Assembly (NCBI GenBank): GCA_003586115.2 | Contig: QVOM02000023.1 | Span: forward strand, 2,727,283 to 2,791,282 | Direction: 5' to 3' | Length of the DNA: 64,000 bases | Source of the DNA: Salvator merianae | Taxonomy: Eukaryota > Chordata > Lepidosauria > Squamata > Teiidae | In this document: positions 11,100 through 24,085 of the stretch, one piece after another | How the letters are laid out: each line of letters begins with the position of its first letter | Numbering within the stretch: position 1 is the stretch's first letter | The notes under the pieces: generated by a model | Seen by the model: only the letters and a program-made list of their open reading frames with translations | Databases searched by the model: none | Told to the model about the DNA's origin: nothing | Translations under genes and position numbers: made by a program

Positions 11100-12959
11100 A
11101 GAGATTAAACACTAATTATTCCCAGGTTGAGTTTGGCAAAACAATATCTAATTTTGAGGGTTAATGTTGAGCTGGTGAACCAGAGCAGGGTCATTATATG
11201 TGCTGACCTCCTTGACCTGTGCTGTTTCTCTTGGTATTGCAGCAGTTTGGGTTCTTTTCAGGTTGGAAGGTCTGTAAATCTGCCCGTAGTATTTGTAGCT
11301 TTCTGCTAACTGCTGCGTAAGCTGCCCTTTGGTCTAAAACTGTCTTAGGATCATAGCATTCTCCAAAGCATCTTGGCTTCCACTTCTCTGACCATGTTGC
11401 CTATAAGCCCCATGCCCATCTCTGCGTGCCGTTCAGGAGATCTGGTATCAACTCCATCAAGGTGCGTCTCAGGGGGCAAACCGTTGTTGCTTTCATGGCT
11501 TTTGATGGGGAATCATCTTGCGTTTCTCTGCTTGGAGCTGGAACTGCCCCCTTTCCAGCTACCTGTTAGTTTCCTGTTTATTTCTTAGAAGCCAGGCCAC
11601 TGCAGCATATCTCCATCTTAATGTCAAGACTTTGTGCGACTCTCACGTTCCCTGCCACAATTGCACCAGAACTTTGCGGTGTGAGATGCCAAAGCAGAAG
11701 CAGCTGATGGCTGCTGTGAGGACCTGATGACCCTTCCCTAACATTTATTTTCCCCAGCCTTCTGAGGTGTTCTGTTAACTTTTGGAAGCAAGCGTAAAAG
11801 GAAGAGGGAGATACAATAGAAGCAAAGTTCAGGGGTAACCGGAGAGTTTTCCATTTCTGCTCTCAGATAAGGAAGAAATGAAGATAAGGCCACCTGAACT
11901 TACACCTGGGCTGAGATATCTGAGAAATGTTTCTCAGATAAACATTTGCATAATGGCCAGGAAGATACGTAGCCTTTTACCATCTGAGGAAGGGGGGGGC
12001 TCTGTGAGTGAGTGTCTATGGGTGCCCACACGCATGTGTGTGCGTGGCGTGGCCAGGATCACTTCCAGCCCCACCTGCTTCTATCTAGAACCCCTGCTGC
12101 CACGTCCCTCTTGGCTGAGCAGTCGGTGAAGAAGTGGTAAGGAATGCCAAGCCAGACACGCTTGGGTTGGCCTGAAGTGCCTTTGGGTAGCCGAGGTCCT
12201 TATGGCAAATCAGCTGTGCAGGAGGGGAGGGGAAGAGGGGAAGAGGGAAAGAGCCCTCCGTACGGCCCTGGAGGCGTTCAGGCCGTGATGTCCACATGTG
12301 TTAGAATCAGGAGGGAGTGGGATCATAACACTCCGAATCCCAGGGGGGGTGGAGATGGTCGTTTGCAATCCCCACTGCTCAAGATGTCCAGGGGCAAGTG
12401 CAGATCTTCCTGTGTCAAACTCACCAGGGAGCCAGATGTTAAGCTGTTAAGCTGTGAATCCGGCATTAGCTGGGCTGTGAAGAGAAAAAAATGCAAGAAG
12501 ATGATACGCTGGCATAATTAGCGCTTCTTTCCCTCTCGCGTCCTGTGCGTTTTGCTGAAGGCGGTTTCCGTCTGTCTTCCGACTTCGTAGCCTTCCTCCA
12601 CGTGCCCCAGAGTTGTCGTCCTTTGACTGAAACAAGGACCTGGTGCCGTTTTTTGGTAAGCCAGCGCAGTCAGGCCGGAACCGCTAAATCAGACGCTGGC
12701 AAGGGCTGTCCTGGTAGAATGAGGTGGGCATTGCTGCTGTGCTGTGTGCTGATTTTAAGTGACAGAAACAAAGCTCATGCCTTGTTCTCTCTTAAATAAT
12801 CCCTCTTTCCTCCCCACAAAATCCTGCTTTGGGAGACAAAGGCTGCACTTCTGCTGTTTAGCCAGGGTGGCGTCATATCTGAACAGGTGCCAGTATCTGT
12901 GGAAAGAGCTAGGAGTGACTCTGGGGTATGCACAGGGATGGGAGACAGGCAGGCTACAT

Positions 12960-13580
12960 TGATCTCCCTCTTGGAAAATCCAAGTTTGCTGACGACAACT
13001 AAAGTGTTCAGGGTGTCAGAAACAAAAGCCCTGTGAAGAACTCCCAAAGGGATCTCTGCTTTGGGGGGGCACCAGGATGGACCCTGCTGTTCCAGAAGAG
13101 CCAAGTGTAAAGGGGTGTACATTGCTGCTAAAAAGCCAGACTCCTCATACATATTAATAGGATCAGAACCGCCTGTGACTGACTGGGAGAAAGAGATCTT
13201 GGTGTGGTGTTAGACAGTTGAATGAAAGTGTCGACACAGTTGAGGAAAGAATAAACAAACAAATGGAAAGAAAGTGTTGACATAGTGTGATTCAGCTGTT
13301 TTAAAAAAAACAACGCCGGTTGCATCTTCAGGATAATAAGAAACAGTGTTAAAGACAAAAAGGCTAATATTAGAACACCCTTATGCAAACTGATGGTGTC
13401 GCCACATCTGAAATGCTTCGTACCGTTTTGGTCACAGCGTCCCAAAACGGGAGTTGGAAAAGGTTCAGAAAAGGGTGACTAAAACGATCAAGGACTAGAG
13501 GCAGTTTTCCCACGAGGAAGAGTTGCTACGTTTGGCACTTTTTAGTCTAGAAGGAGGTGAGTGAGAGGGGACACGAAAGA
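12960..13580 (+). repeat. Old CR1/L3-type LINE fragment (RT ORF end)
   Basis: Plus strand resembles the end of the LINE polymerase region: CCAAGTTTGCTGACGAC (Lys-Phe-Ala-Asp-Asp block), then GGAAAAGGTTCAGAAAAGGG and TGGCACTTTTTAGTCTAGAAG. Frames are broken by indels. Ends are approximate. Confidence 0.75.
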
Positions 13581-15289
13581 AGCCTTCTGGAAAAAGTCCA
13601 CAATACCGTTGCATGGTGAGGCAGCAGATCTTTGTCCGCCAGAGGTGCTGCAACATGCAGTTGCTGACATCCCGGGAGGAGTGCAAAAGCAGGGCTAAAC
13701 CTACCCACGTTCATGCTGCCCAAGGCTTGGGCATGCTCCTCACCTCCTGGGATAGCGTTCTGGGGCCTTCTTGGCTGAGCCTGGCCTTCCCAGCTGCCAG
13801 GAAGCACGTTCAAAGCGTGGCCAGTTGTGCAGAAAGCAGGTCGCTTGTTGTGTGAATTACCAGTTCTTTGGGCAACCAGGGGCGGTTGGCACATGGAAAC
13901 CAGCACCCTTGGCCTAAGCAGGCAGCCTCTAGGCCCAAAGAGGTCGCTCATTTTTGCTGTCTAGCTCTGGACCTGGAAAACAAGGGGAGACAAAATGGAT
14001 CTGAACAAGAATGGCTCAAAAGGCAGTGAAAGGTCATTTTGATAAGTCATCCTGGTTTCCAAATGTAGAACAGATCTATTAGTAAATGTCGCCTGTAGGG
14101 TATTCCTTTCAAACATATCCATGTTTTTTTGAACGAAGCATCCAACCAGATTTGACAGATCTTGCCCAAGATGTATATAATTCACCTCTAAAAAGCTGAA
14201 CGCAATTCAACCGCCGTCTTAGCACCAACTTGAAAGGCAATGTTTCATGACAAGATGCAGGTCAGCATTTTTTGATAATTTGGTGCAGGGGTCAAAGGTA
14301 TCCTCAGGAGTGGAGGAGAGCAGGGTTGTTCAAGGTTTTGCAGAGAGACTTGGGAAGGTTGAGAGCCGCTTTCTTTGGTCTGTCTGTCAGCATCAGCCAT
14401 TGGGATGCATCTCATTCCATCCTACGTAGCTAATAACTTGTCAAATCAATATTTGCAACTCATCTTGGGTTAATTTATGGTTCCCCTGACAGTTGCTCTT
14501 TCTGTTATATGTAAACTGAAGGATGTTTTGTTCTCGTATACAAAATCAGATATAGAAAAAATAAATATTCTGCTTTCCTGGAAGCTTCAGGTCTGGGTGG
14601 TATTCTAAAGGCTTTCAGGGTTTAACTTTAGCACAGTGTTGTGGAAAGAGCTTTTTTAACACCCTCACTGCTTGTTCCCCTGCACACCTTTGAAATGGAT
14701 CAGGAAAATACTCCTAGGTGTAACAAAGATGTAACTGTTTGCTCAGAACATGAAATGTTGTGTTTACAGCGCAGTCAAGTAGAATGTGTTTACTGTGGAA
14801 ATGCGTAAAAGTGATGCAGACAAAACATCTTGTAAATTTTAGCAACACTTAGCAAAATGTAAACAATAGGTGCATTTAAAAGAACAGATGTTTCAGAATG
14901 TTATTTTATGTGACCAGAAATCCTTTTTAAAGGCTTAGTAATTACTGTGATGGAAATCTTTTTCCCCTTTTGCTCATTTGTATAATGCAAAGGGAAGGCG
15001 TGTTCTCTGCAAAGCCACCAGTATGTGGTCAGCTACAGTGGTCAGCTAGTGTCCAGGGTTTGTTCCTAGTTTGTGGCTGGATCTAAATGATTGAGATGGG
15101 TGTATCTAATCTATAAGCCTCTTTTACAGCCACCTTACCATCTGGAACTGATATTTTGTCTTTCAATTTTCTGTGCATAAAAATGTCCAGTGATTATGTC
15201 TCCGTAAAACAGCTTTCCTCTTTTACAATACCCTCCTTCAGAAGGGAAGAAAACACCTCAGGGTGGGAAGAGGAAATGCAATAAGAGAG

Positions 15290-15660
15290 AATGGCTGATT
15301 AAAAACGTATGCATCAGAGTTTTATTCTTAATATGTTAATTGGACAAATGATAAACCTCCCAGCAATAATAGAAGAAAAAACATGGAGCACATTCCAAAC
15401 AGCCAAGAGAGAGAAGACCGTCTGTAATGTTGCTCTAATCAGCAATTGCCCTGCCAGCATCGGTCCTTCTAGTTAGCAACTCGCTTGTATTTTTGCCTGC
15501 TTCTCACAGGCCTGTATGCGTATCAGGCATTCGGTTCCATCAATCTTTTAGGCAGCATTAAAAAAAAATATGAGAGGATGGCAGTCGTCTAAGCCAGAGT
15601 GCTTATGAGCATTTAAAAAGAAACTGAAGTGCAGGAATTCATTGCAATCAGAGGGAACAA
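15290..15660. promoter_or_regulatory. Candidate intronic conserved non-coding block
   Basis: A repeat-free AT-rich stretch with ATGTTAATTGGACAAATG, CTCTAATCAGCAATTG and GAATTCATTGCAATCAG, unlike the transposon-rich surroundings. Conservation cannot be shown from one sequence; this is a candidate only. Confidence 0.25.
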
Positions 15661-16497
15661 ATTCCAGACAGTTCTTTTACTGGCACACATGTTCACACAC
15701 ACGCAGAGACAGCCATTGTTTCTGTTGGGTGCAATATTGCAGGAGAGCCTGAATGTGAAAAGAATATCAGTCTATGAGTGAGGTTGGCCGCAAGTTACCC
15801 GCCTGGGGAAATTGCCTTTAATAAAGCAAGGTGCTTCTCGTGGTCCTGCCCTGATGGCCACAGGAATCATGGGCAATGTAGTCCAGTTTTTGCGCAGGCA
15901 GAGGACGTAGGCATTTGAACCCATATAGGGGAAGACCCACTGCTTTCAGGGCCCCAGTTCTTCCTCTGCCTTTGTTGATGCAAGAGGGAAGTGGTAGAAA
16001 AGGTAAATTATCTTGCCTGTTTGCGTTTTTTCTTTCGTTTCCTGATGGTTGTTGAATTCCCTTGGCCGGCTTGCCTGGTGGGTCGAGTCAGAGTGTCTCA
16101 AGCCACCATTTTTTGGTTTACGCAGGGGATATGAAAATTTAAAAATCTTTGCCCGGGTTGTGCCTGTCCATCAAAAGGCAGCTGTAGCAAATCTCACAAA
16201 CGTAAATATTTTGTGAAACTGTTGAAAAGGAGGAGGGAGGGATGCTTAGTTGAAGCAACAAAACTCTCTGTCCCCCTCTCAGAAGTAGGGGTCTACTATT
16301 CCAATTGGGTCAGTGACATAAATCAAATAAAGTGAAGCCCTGTAGAGAAACGGTGGACTCGTGATGGAGGAGTCTTGTCATCTGGTCAGCCCTTTCCTTA
16401 CCTTCTTTATCCATATTTGTATGAATCTGAGCTGTGAGGGCACTTTAATTCCTGTACGTCCATGCAGTAATTGGTTATCTGATCTGTGTATTTGCAG

Positions 16498-16608
16498 CAA
16501 TTGAATCACCCCAACATAATCAAGTATTTGGATTCGTTTATCGAAGACAATGAGCTTAATATTGTACTGGAACTGGCGGATGCAGGTGATCTCTCTCAGA
16601 TGATTAAG
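16498..16608 (+). CDS. NEK6: NEK6 exon, human residues 99-135 (hinge)
   Basis: The 111 bp encode 37 residues, [10 protein letters not shown] through DLSQMIK, in phase 0/0. The acceptor is TATTTGCAG and the donor AAG|GTAAGA. It contains Tyr108 (autoinhibitory tyrosine of the NEK6/NEK7 pair) and the hinge stretch [17 protein letters not shown] and SQMIK are diagnostic of NEK6; NEK7 has KYYASFIED and SRMIK. Confidence 0.97.
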
Positions 16609-18599
16609 GTAAGAAGCAGCCTCATTCACGAGGCTACAGAGTGATACCAATTTTGAAGGGGGAATTCGGGGTATTTTCAAAACAAAGTACAGAGATATGA
16701 TACAGAGTACAGTTCTTCAGAAATGAGAAGATTCAGGGGTCACGCTTGAGCTGTTGCACCATAGGAATTGAATTCCAAAAACTCCATCCCAGGGGCTACC
16801 TGGAATTCTAGTAGCTTTGTCAGAGGAACTGTTTAAGAAAGGAAAAGAGATTTAAGATCTGGGAAATCTGGGCAAATGGGAACCATTCAACAGCCCCCAC
16901 TGCAGATCCTGCTTTCCATCTTGCGAACATCCAGAAGAATGGTTTTTCTCTTGCGCAGCCTTGAAATACAGATATTTAAGTTGGAGCTTGCAAAAATGCT
17001 CTGCTCATCTGCAGAATGTGGTTATGCTGTTAAACCAAGTTACCTCCTGGTTACTTCCACTTTCCTTGAGAACCTTGTATCTTGGGACTAGCGTTAGCTG
17101 GCTTGTTTCTCGTTTTTTAAATCGCCGGTTTGGCACGTTAATCTGGAGACAGGCATCCCTTGTGGAAACAGATGTGGTCTCCCCTATTTTCCTCTTCATT
17201 TCCACCACTGATCTGGGGTTGTCATAAATGATCATGTTAGAAAGCTTGCCACGTCCTTGTTGCCAGATGTGGAGTCTTTCCAGATGCCGAGGAAATACCA
17301 CCTTTTGTTCTTAATGCTGTGCTTGTACCGGGCCAGCTAGTACCTGTAATGCAATACTCCTTCCCTATTTAATTGAAGATAGAGCATAGCCATTCACTGC
17401 TTTATATTTTTTACTTGCTCCTCAGGCATTCTGGAACCATCAAAGAACTATTAAACTCCTCTTTTTTGGTGTGTGGGGGGAGAAGCAACCCTTATCCAAA
17501 AAAGAAAGGCTGGAATAAATCTTTGGAATGTGGAGGCAAGGCCTGGACCGGTAATCCAGGGAGAATTCCCAGGGTCCCTGGTAAGCAGAACCCTACTGAT
17601 TCCAGTTTGGCCCATTTCTGCTGTTGCTGGTGCCCAGCTTATGCAGGATCAGTTTAATTGGGTTTTCAGTGCTCACAGAAGAGCTCAGGGGTTCATGATA
17701 GGATGACCTGACTTTTTATAGATTTTCCCCTACACCTTTAGGGGAATGTGAGCTTCAGATCTAAGGAATGCTGAGATGACCAGGATTGTTCCATCGCATG
17801 GTGACTGTGCATGGATGCTTTCCTTCCCCTTTTGAGGGAAGGAGCACTCACTGGAAAGGTGATGGATTCATAAAAGCTTGGGCTGACGAAAGCCAAGCTC
17901 ACCTGGATGTTCTCTGGATGAAACAACATCTAGCAGTAGTGGTTCCCCTGCTCGTAATCTCAGGACTTGGTGTGTAGTCAGTGTTGCATTAGCTGAGTGA
18001 ACAGTATTTAGAACATTGGTATGTACAGAAGGATTTCCAAATGGGTAGGAATGAAAGCAGACTGGTAGGGCAACCAGTAGTATAGTTGACACTTCATAAT
18101 TGTTGGCTGATCCAGAGCTCTTTTCAGAAAAGGCCTTTGCACGGTTTACGTTGCTCTCTTTGGTTCTGCCAGGATTTCCATCATGGGAGGCATCCACAAA
18201 CAGAACCACTCTGATCTAATCTGTATCATTTATCAGTTATTTTCGCCTGTCCGGGTCCCACGTTTAAGCAAAATAGATCCGGTGGCAAAGAACTACTGAA
18301 GGCCCACTTCCTTCCAGCCCATTGGTGTCTAAGGCCTTGTCCCCACACTTACACCCCAAAGATCCTGGAGAGGAGTCACTGCAACTCCTGTCTCCTTGTG
18401 CCCAGCCCCACGAGTCATCTCAGGGGGGCCCAAGCCAATTCCACAAAGGCAGGTGGAATTTAACTCTCGTTCCTCTGCAAGTGGACACGGGCGTGTGACC
18501 GGGATTCCTGCTCAGAGTTGGCCCCTGAGCGTAGACACAGCCTGAGAAACAGCTGATGAGGAGGAGCTGAAGATGCATGAGAAAAACTAGACCCTGTCT

Positions 18600-18860
18600 T
18601 TGCCTTGCCCCTGTTTACGTTATTTATGAGGCATTATAAAATTGATGTAATGGAGAGTTGCGCGCAGTACAAGCCACTGGAGGATTCTGACTTTCTGTTA
18701 AATGTCAGGAAAAATCTTATTGGACATGACATTTAAGAAGATTGCTAATTGTGATCCAGCATCCCCTCCCCTAAATTCTTCAGTGGAGATGAAGCCAGAA
18801 TTATTGAGTAAATAATGCCAGCATCTCAGATGGGAGTTTGATTTAAAACACTTGCAAGGT
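18600..18860. promoter_or_regulatory. Candidate intronic conserved non-coding block
   Basis: A repeat-free stretch with TTATTTATGAGGCATTATAAA, GATTGCTAATTGTGATCC and GAATTATTGAGTAAATAATG. The style is that of a vertebrate enhancer; candidate only. Confidence 0.25.
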
Positions 18861-19599
18861 GAAGCTTGCTGCCGAAATGCTTCCCTGCGTACGCATCCGG
18901 TGCAGAAGAGAGAGTTAAGTCCCGTGAGCCTCAAAAGTGCTTGGGCCTTCCTGTTGGAGGGTCCATGGTGGGATGTCCCCTTCCCCCCCAATGTCCTTTA
19001 TTGTCCTTCTCAAGAAACGGGGATGAAAATGGTGAGGATTCTGGTCTGGATATCAGAAATTAATTTTATTGATTAGTCAATATTGACCATATCAGAAAAA
19101 CAAGATTTAAAAACCAGATATTATATAAAATCAACAAATATTGTTTAAAATCAACGACATTCTGTCCTGCTCAGCCTTCTGGATTATGATGCGTGGCTCG
19201 AATCTTCAAGACTTTAAAGATGTACCGGGCCACTCTTAGAGAAATTAGGAGGCTTGTAGAACATCTTAGTCACCTGCAATGTTGGACTTACTATGTATTT
19301 ATATTTATGAACAGCTTTACAGACTGAATAAGAATGAGGATTTTCTGTGGAGAAACAAGACCTCTGGTCGTTTGCCTTTTTTAAAGAAGTATCATTTATG
19401 GACAGCCTTGTGCTCATAGACAAAGGGTTGCAAAATCGCTTCCGGTGGCTGATATTAAAGGAATATAATCTAGTTCCATGTTTGCCGATTTGTTTAAGAG
19501 GATTCTTTTGTTCCATTGGTACTGAGGATGAACCTGTTCAAGACACTTGTGTTTTTTTTTTTTTTAAAAAAAAGATCCTTTGTTTCTTAAGGAAAATGT

Positions 19600-19790
19600 T
19601 TTGAGGCAATAAATATGTTCTGCAAGGTAATTAACAAGGGTAATGCTAATTGTAATGGGTGTCCATTCAAAAATGTCAAACCTGCTTAAGCGTATTTCTC
19701 ATAATGCTGCTAATTAGCGAAGTGCATTGAAGTTTATATAAGCCGGCAAGGAGTTAAATAGGAAGCAGAGGTGCTGCGCTGTTGCACACG
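19600..19790. promoter_or_regulatory. Candidate intronic conserved non-coding block
   Basis: Contains a cluster of homeodomain-type cores within 130 bp: AAGGTAATTAACAAGG, TGCTAATTGTAATGGG and GCTGCTAATTAGCG. It lies about 100 bp upstream of the exon at 19897. Candidate enhancer only. Confidence 0.35.
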
Positions 19791-19896
19791 ACGGTCTTCA
19801 GGCCATCAGCAAGATGGTAGCTGACAAGAACGCAAGCCATGACTGAGAGAAAGAAACGGCTGTTTGGCTCATCTTGTGTTTCTTTCCTCTCCACAG

Positions 19897-20005
19897 TATT
19901 TTAAAAAGCAGAAGCGGCTAATCCCAGAAAGAACGGTCTGGAAATACTTTGTGCAGTTGTGCAGTGCTGTTGAACACATGCACTCTCGCAGGGTGATGCA
20001 CAGAG
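19897..20005 (+). CDS. NEK6: NEK6 exon, human residues 136-171 plus first base of D172
   Basis: The 109 bp encode 36 residues from [10 protein letters not shown] to RRVMHR plus one base of the next codon (phase 0/1). The acceptor is CTCTCCACAG and the donor AGAG|GTAACA. The catalytic HRD motif is interrupted by the intron: His and Arg end this exon and Asp172 is completed by the next. The stretch reads as human NEK6 throughout. Confidence 0.97.
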
Positions 20006-21895
20006 GTAACATTAATTCAGTCTCTTTTCGCTGAATAATAGTGTAATGTTCCAATTAGTAAGCGCCTGCATTCAAAAACAATTATGCTGATGTTCAGCCA
20101 GTGTGTGTTTAGAAACAGTGGAGTGGCTCACAAGATGGATTTCTCCTTCTGCCTGACGGTAAAGCATTCTGTCTGAGCTGATCGGAGGATCGCGAAGACA
20201 GGCCGCCTCCAGTTCCCATCTCTGAAAGTGCCACGGCGTCCATTAAAAGGGTATCAGAAGCCTGTTGGTGGGACTCCAGGACATAACGTGGTGTGGTTGC
20301 CCTTTTTGTGTGGAATCTTCTTAGAGGCTCTTGATTAAGGCAAGCTTTGCCGTCTTTTTTCAAAGCACAGTGTTGTGAACGAAAGACGCGTAAGGGAAGA
20401 TGCAAACATGCACAAACGGGACACTGCCTTGCAGCTATTCTAGCTTCAAGCCGGGTCATTCCGGATTCGTAGATTCACAGGTTCGTTTTGCCATTGCTTG
20501 CTATCAATGGGCATCGGGAGGATTAAATTTCATCCCACTGTCAGCCGTGCAGAAGCAGTGGTACCTAATCCTTTCCCCCAGTTCCTTTTCTCTGTGACAT
20601 CGCCACTGGCTTTGTACCGTAACTGATTTTCACAGGTCGGTACGTGTCTGCTTGCCTAGCCTTAATTTAAGACTCTCTTGCTTATCTGTCAGTGACTACT
20701 AGTCTTCATGGCAGCCCAACTCCAATTTGGTAGGGATCTGTGAGCTGGGCAAGTTGTGAAGGTTGACTTGGGGGTTCCCATATTCAGCTGGTATGCTACT
20801 GTGAGAATAAGCTGCTGGATTAGGTTGGTCAAGGATCCAATCCGTCCGGGCTTGTCTTAGGTTCTCAAGAGACCAGTCTGCCAGTCAGCAGAATAGATGG
20901 GGCAGATGCACCTTAAAACAAGACTGAGAATCAGCCAGTAAAATGGCTGGACACCAGCACTTTCAAGCAAACGTGTCAGGGAGTCTTTCATACTTGCCAT
21001 TCAGCTTAACAGTTACCGAGCTAAGCGTCCAGTTTTAACTTGGATCGCTTTGGAGCGGGTCAGCAACCAGTTATTGTTTAACTTGTTCATTTCGTACCAA
21101 ACCAGTGCCAGCGGTTTATGTGCATCTCTGACTAGTACTTTAAGTATTAACCGACTGGAGAGTGGTTTTGCAGTGAACCTGTGCCAGTTTAGTGCTGTCA
21201 TAATAGGACTAAAAGGAAAACAGTATTAGCAATACTGATTTTTAGTCCGAATAAACTTTTTTTTAAATTGCTATATTTCCAAAGCACTCAGAGGCTTTGA
21301 AAGCCGTTCTTCAAAGCATCTCTGATCCCTTCTGATACAGTTTTTCAAACCAGGCTTTACATTTTTGATTTGTATGCTGGAGGAAAGATGCTTCTTCCCC
21401 CACCTACTTTTCCTTCCTTCACTATAAAAAAAATGTTATTTTAATTTGTTTTTTTTACAAAGGCACTGTATCTCAGTAGTCCAGAAATCAAAGTTCTTCT
21501 GTGTATCTTAGATTGATTCTGCACTGACCGGTATACCTGGTCAACAAGCGTGCTAAGAACCTCCCTTCACATGCTGGTGCGGTGCTAAGGGAGGCCCTGT
21601 CCCCTTAGACCGCCCCCAGGGAGCAGGGATTTCTTTAGACTGCCCCAGTGTGCAGAAGGGGGCTTACTAGTATGCCATGCTTTTTCTCATGCCATATCTA
21701 CAGCTGGGGGCAACTCTGAGCTGGAATCATGGTCGCACCTACCCCTGTGACCACTTGCAGTGGCAGTGTGGATTGCCCCAACATACAGGCAAGATCTAGT
21801 GGGTTAGTTTTGGGCAGAAGACTGCAGACTGAGATGGAACCAAAGCACTTTGTTGACCTGTGACTATTTTTTTTTCTTTTTTTTTTCCCCCCTAG
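20006..21895 (+). other. NEK6: NEK6 intron splitting the HRD motif
   Basis: The 1.9-kb intron contains a MITE-like element at 21510-21735 and ends in a ~30-bp T/C tract before the acceptor. Nothing else is recognised. Confidence 0.9.
21510..21735. mobile_element. MITE, family shared with 53894-54061
   Basis: The left end (GATTGATTCTGCACTGACCGGTATACC, described here in part: TGCACTGACCGGTATACC) matches the inverted right end of the element at 53894-54061, including the following CAAGCGTGCTAAGAA and CCTCCCTTC blocks. The right end near GGAATCATGG is less clear. No coding capacity. Confidence 0.55.
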
Positions 21896-22003
21896 ACATA
21901 AAACCAGCCAATGTATTCATAACAGCGACTGGAGTTGTGAAACTGGGAGATCTCGGACTCGGACGCTTCTTTAGCTCTAAAACTACTGCCGCACATTCCT
22001 TAG
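21896..22003 (+). CDS. NEK6: NEK6 exon, D172 to L207 (catalytic and activation loops)
   Basis: The 108 bp complete D172 and encode residues 173-207 plus the first base of V208 (phase 1/1). The acceptor is a very long T/C tract ending CCCCTAG; the donor is TTAG|GTAATG. The exon contains IKPAN (catalytic loop), GDLGLGR (the DLG form seen in NEK6/7) and the activation loop [13 protein letters not shown] with T202 and S206. Human NEK6 has Glu at position 200; here it is Lys, as in NEK7. Confidence 0.97.
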
Positions 22004-22829
22004 GTAATGCTGGTGAAAACACGCCCAAACTTACCCAGATTAGCCTAAGATCCCTCCCATAAAAGTTGCTTCTTTTGAGCCAGGTGTTTTAAGTTCTGCG
22101 CTTTTCCGCAACATTGCCCTCGTCAGCCAATATTGTTTTACCTTTTCCCCATGAGTAACATCTTGAAGATCTGAAGCGCTGCTTAGAAAATGGGTAAAAT
22201 AGTTGCTTAAATCTAAAAAAAAGAAGAAGAAGAAAGCTTTTGTATTCCTGGTTTTGTGTGCAGTTATTAAGAGTGTGAGCCCTAGGTGGCAAAACCACAG
22301 TTGGTTGCTTGCTCAACTGCTGCCGTACTGCTTTCAGTCCTGACTGTGGTCAGGTGCTTGTGATCCGACACTTGCTATGGGTATAAAGTTGGTTTGTATG
22401 AAAAACCATACGCTTCCCCACAGGGTCATTCATAAAGCCACTGCAGAGCTCTGTCGTGTGATGGTGGCGTTGGGGCATTGTATATTTCCAGTCAAAGGAA
22501 AAGTGCGATATTTCCCCAGCACGTAACATACCAGTCAGGTTTAGGACTTAGGTATTTATTGATCTTTAGGGGCTTGGGAACTTTTGCCCACTTTTCCTGC
22601 ATCCTGAGATCCTAAAGGTTTTAGGAATGGATTTTAGAAATGGCACCAAGTGCAGGGGGAACCCTGTGAGATAAGTCAAGAAGAACAGCTGCTTTCTCTG
22701 GCATTGCATTCCATTGGATATCTGTGGGTTCTTCTAATAGTAGCATTACTGGTATCGGAAAGGGGCTAGTAGGCATGGCTACTCAGGTGCCAGTGATCCA
22801 GACTGTGAACGTGTTGTTGGTTTCTGGAA

Positions 22830-23365
22830 TTTACTACCAAAGGAATTGGTGATGACCACCAGTCAGGATGGCTTTAAGAAGGAGCTGGAGAAACTCATGA
22901 AAGGCAGGTGCCTCAACAGCTTCTAGAATGGATGCCTAGGTACCACCTCTGGGATGGCGAGACAGGCAGGATGCTTCCAAAGGCCATTTGCAGGGAGTTG
23001 AGAGTAGGTGAAGGTTCTGCCTTTGTCTTCTGCTTCAGAATGCCCAGAAGCAACTGGTGGGCCACTGTGTGAGATGGGATGCTGGACTAGATGGGCCGTG
23101 GTCTGATCTAGCAGATCTCCTCCTAAGTCATGGAAGACAGGTGTGTCAATGGCTTCTAGGATGGATGCCTCCAGGTTGGAGAGTCAGGCAGGCAGGATGC
23201 CTCTAAAGGCCATTTGCAGGGTGTCGAGAGCAGATGAAAGTTTTGCCTTTGTCTTCTGCTTGAGGATGCCCAGAAGCAACTGGTGGGCCAATATGTGAAA
23301 CAGGATGCTGGACTAGATGGACCGTGGCCTGATCCAGCAGGGCTCCTCCTATGTTCTCTTATCTT
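22830..23365 (+). repeat. CR1/L3-type LINE 3' tail, two tandem units
   Basis: Starts in GGAATTTACTACC and CTTTAAGAAGGAGC (RT ORF end). Two ~230-bp tail units follow, each with GGAGAGACAGGCAGGATGCC-like, CATTTGCAGGG and GGCCTGATCCAGCAG-like segments. Ends CTCCTATGTTCTCTTAT. Confidence 0.85.
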
Positions 23366-24028
23366 CTTACTTTCCTGTAGCCCCTCACAGTTGATCATAG
23401 TAGAGAGTGTTGGGGAGGGGCTGCTGTTTTGGTCTGATTGCACATATAGTCCTGGGAATTTAAAGTAATGACTTTTTGTGCAAGAGATATATTGATCTTT
23501 AAATATTTCCTCTGTGAAGTAGTGAACAAAATTTCCGAAGACAAGTGAGGTTGACAGAACTTGGGCACATGATTATTCTCCAGTGTTGTCCAACAAGGAC
23601 AGAAGACGTGTGGGAAAGGTTCTATGATAGTGGTGTTCGGAAGACCCCCTGACCTTGTGATACTCGTAAGCTTTTCCTCACTGGACATCTAATCCACGAG
23701 CTTTCCATTCGATCTTATTTCTCTCCTGCCCCAAGACTGTCTGCCGTTTCATGTCTGCAAGCAGGATGGGTACGATGTTTGACTGCCATGCACAGAAAGA
23801 GGCAGGCGGGCTCTTCCCTGGGCACTGATACAAATCAGAGCCATATCTAGCATTTCTGGTTCCACTGGATTTGTCTGCTGCCTTTTTTGCAGTCAGTGTG
23901 CAAGGAAGAACCAGCTGTTGCTCAAACCGATGGCCAGTGTCAAGGCAGAACGGAAAACTAAACCGAAGAACCGAAGGCTTCTTCAGGGGCATCAAAACCA
24001 AGCCATGGTCGCTCTTGCATCAAAATTC

Positions 24029-24050
24029 GAGGGAGGGAGGGAGGGAGGGG

Positions 24051-24083
<33 letters not shown>
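24029..24083. repeat. (GGGA)n(GA)n microsatellite
   Basis: Runs of GGGA followed by about 17 GA units. Confidence 0.97.

Positions 24084-24085
<2 letters not shown>

Larger units (their letters stand above)
10406..16497 (+). other. NEK6: NEK6 intron (residues 98/99)
   Basis: The 6.1-kb intron contains a MITE (10669-11099), an old CR1-type LINE fragment (12960-13580) and a repeat-free AT-rich block at 15290-15660. The remainder shows nothing recognisable. Confidence 0.9.
16609..19896 (+). other. NEK6: NEK6 intron (residues 135/136)
   Basis: The 3.3-kb intron has no clear transposon. A GC-rich block at 18320-18560 may be a degraded MITE. AT-rich repeat-free blocks lie at 18600-18860 and 19600-19790. 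Confidence 0.9.
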
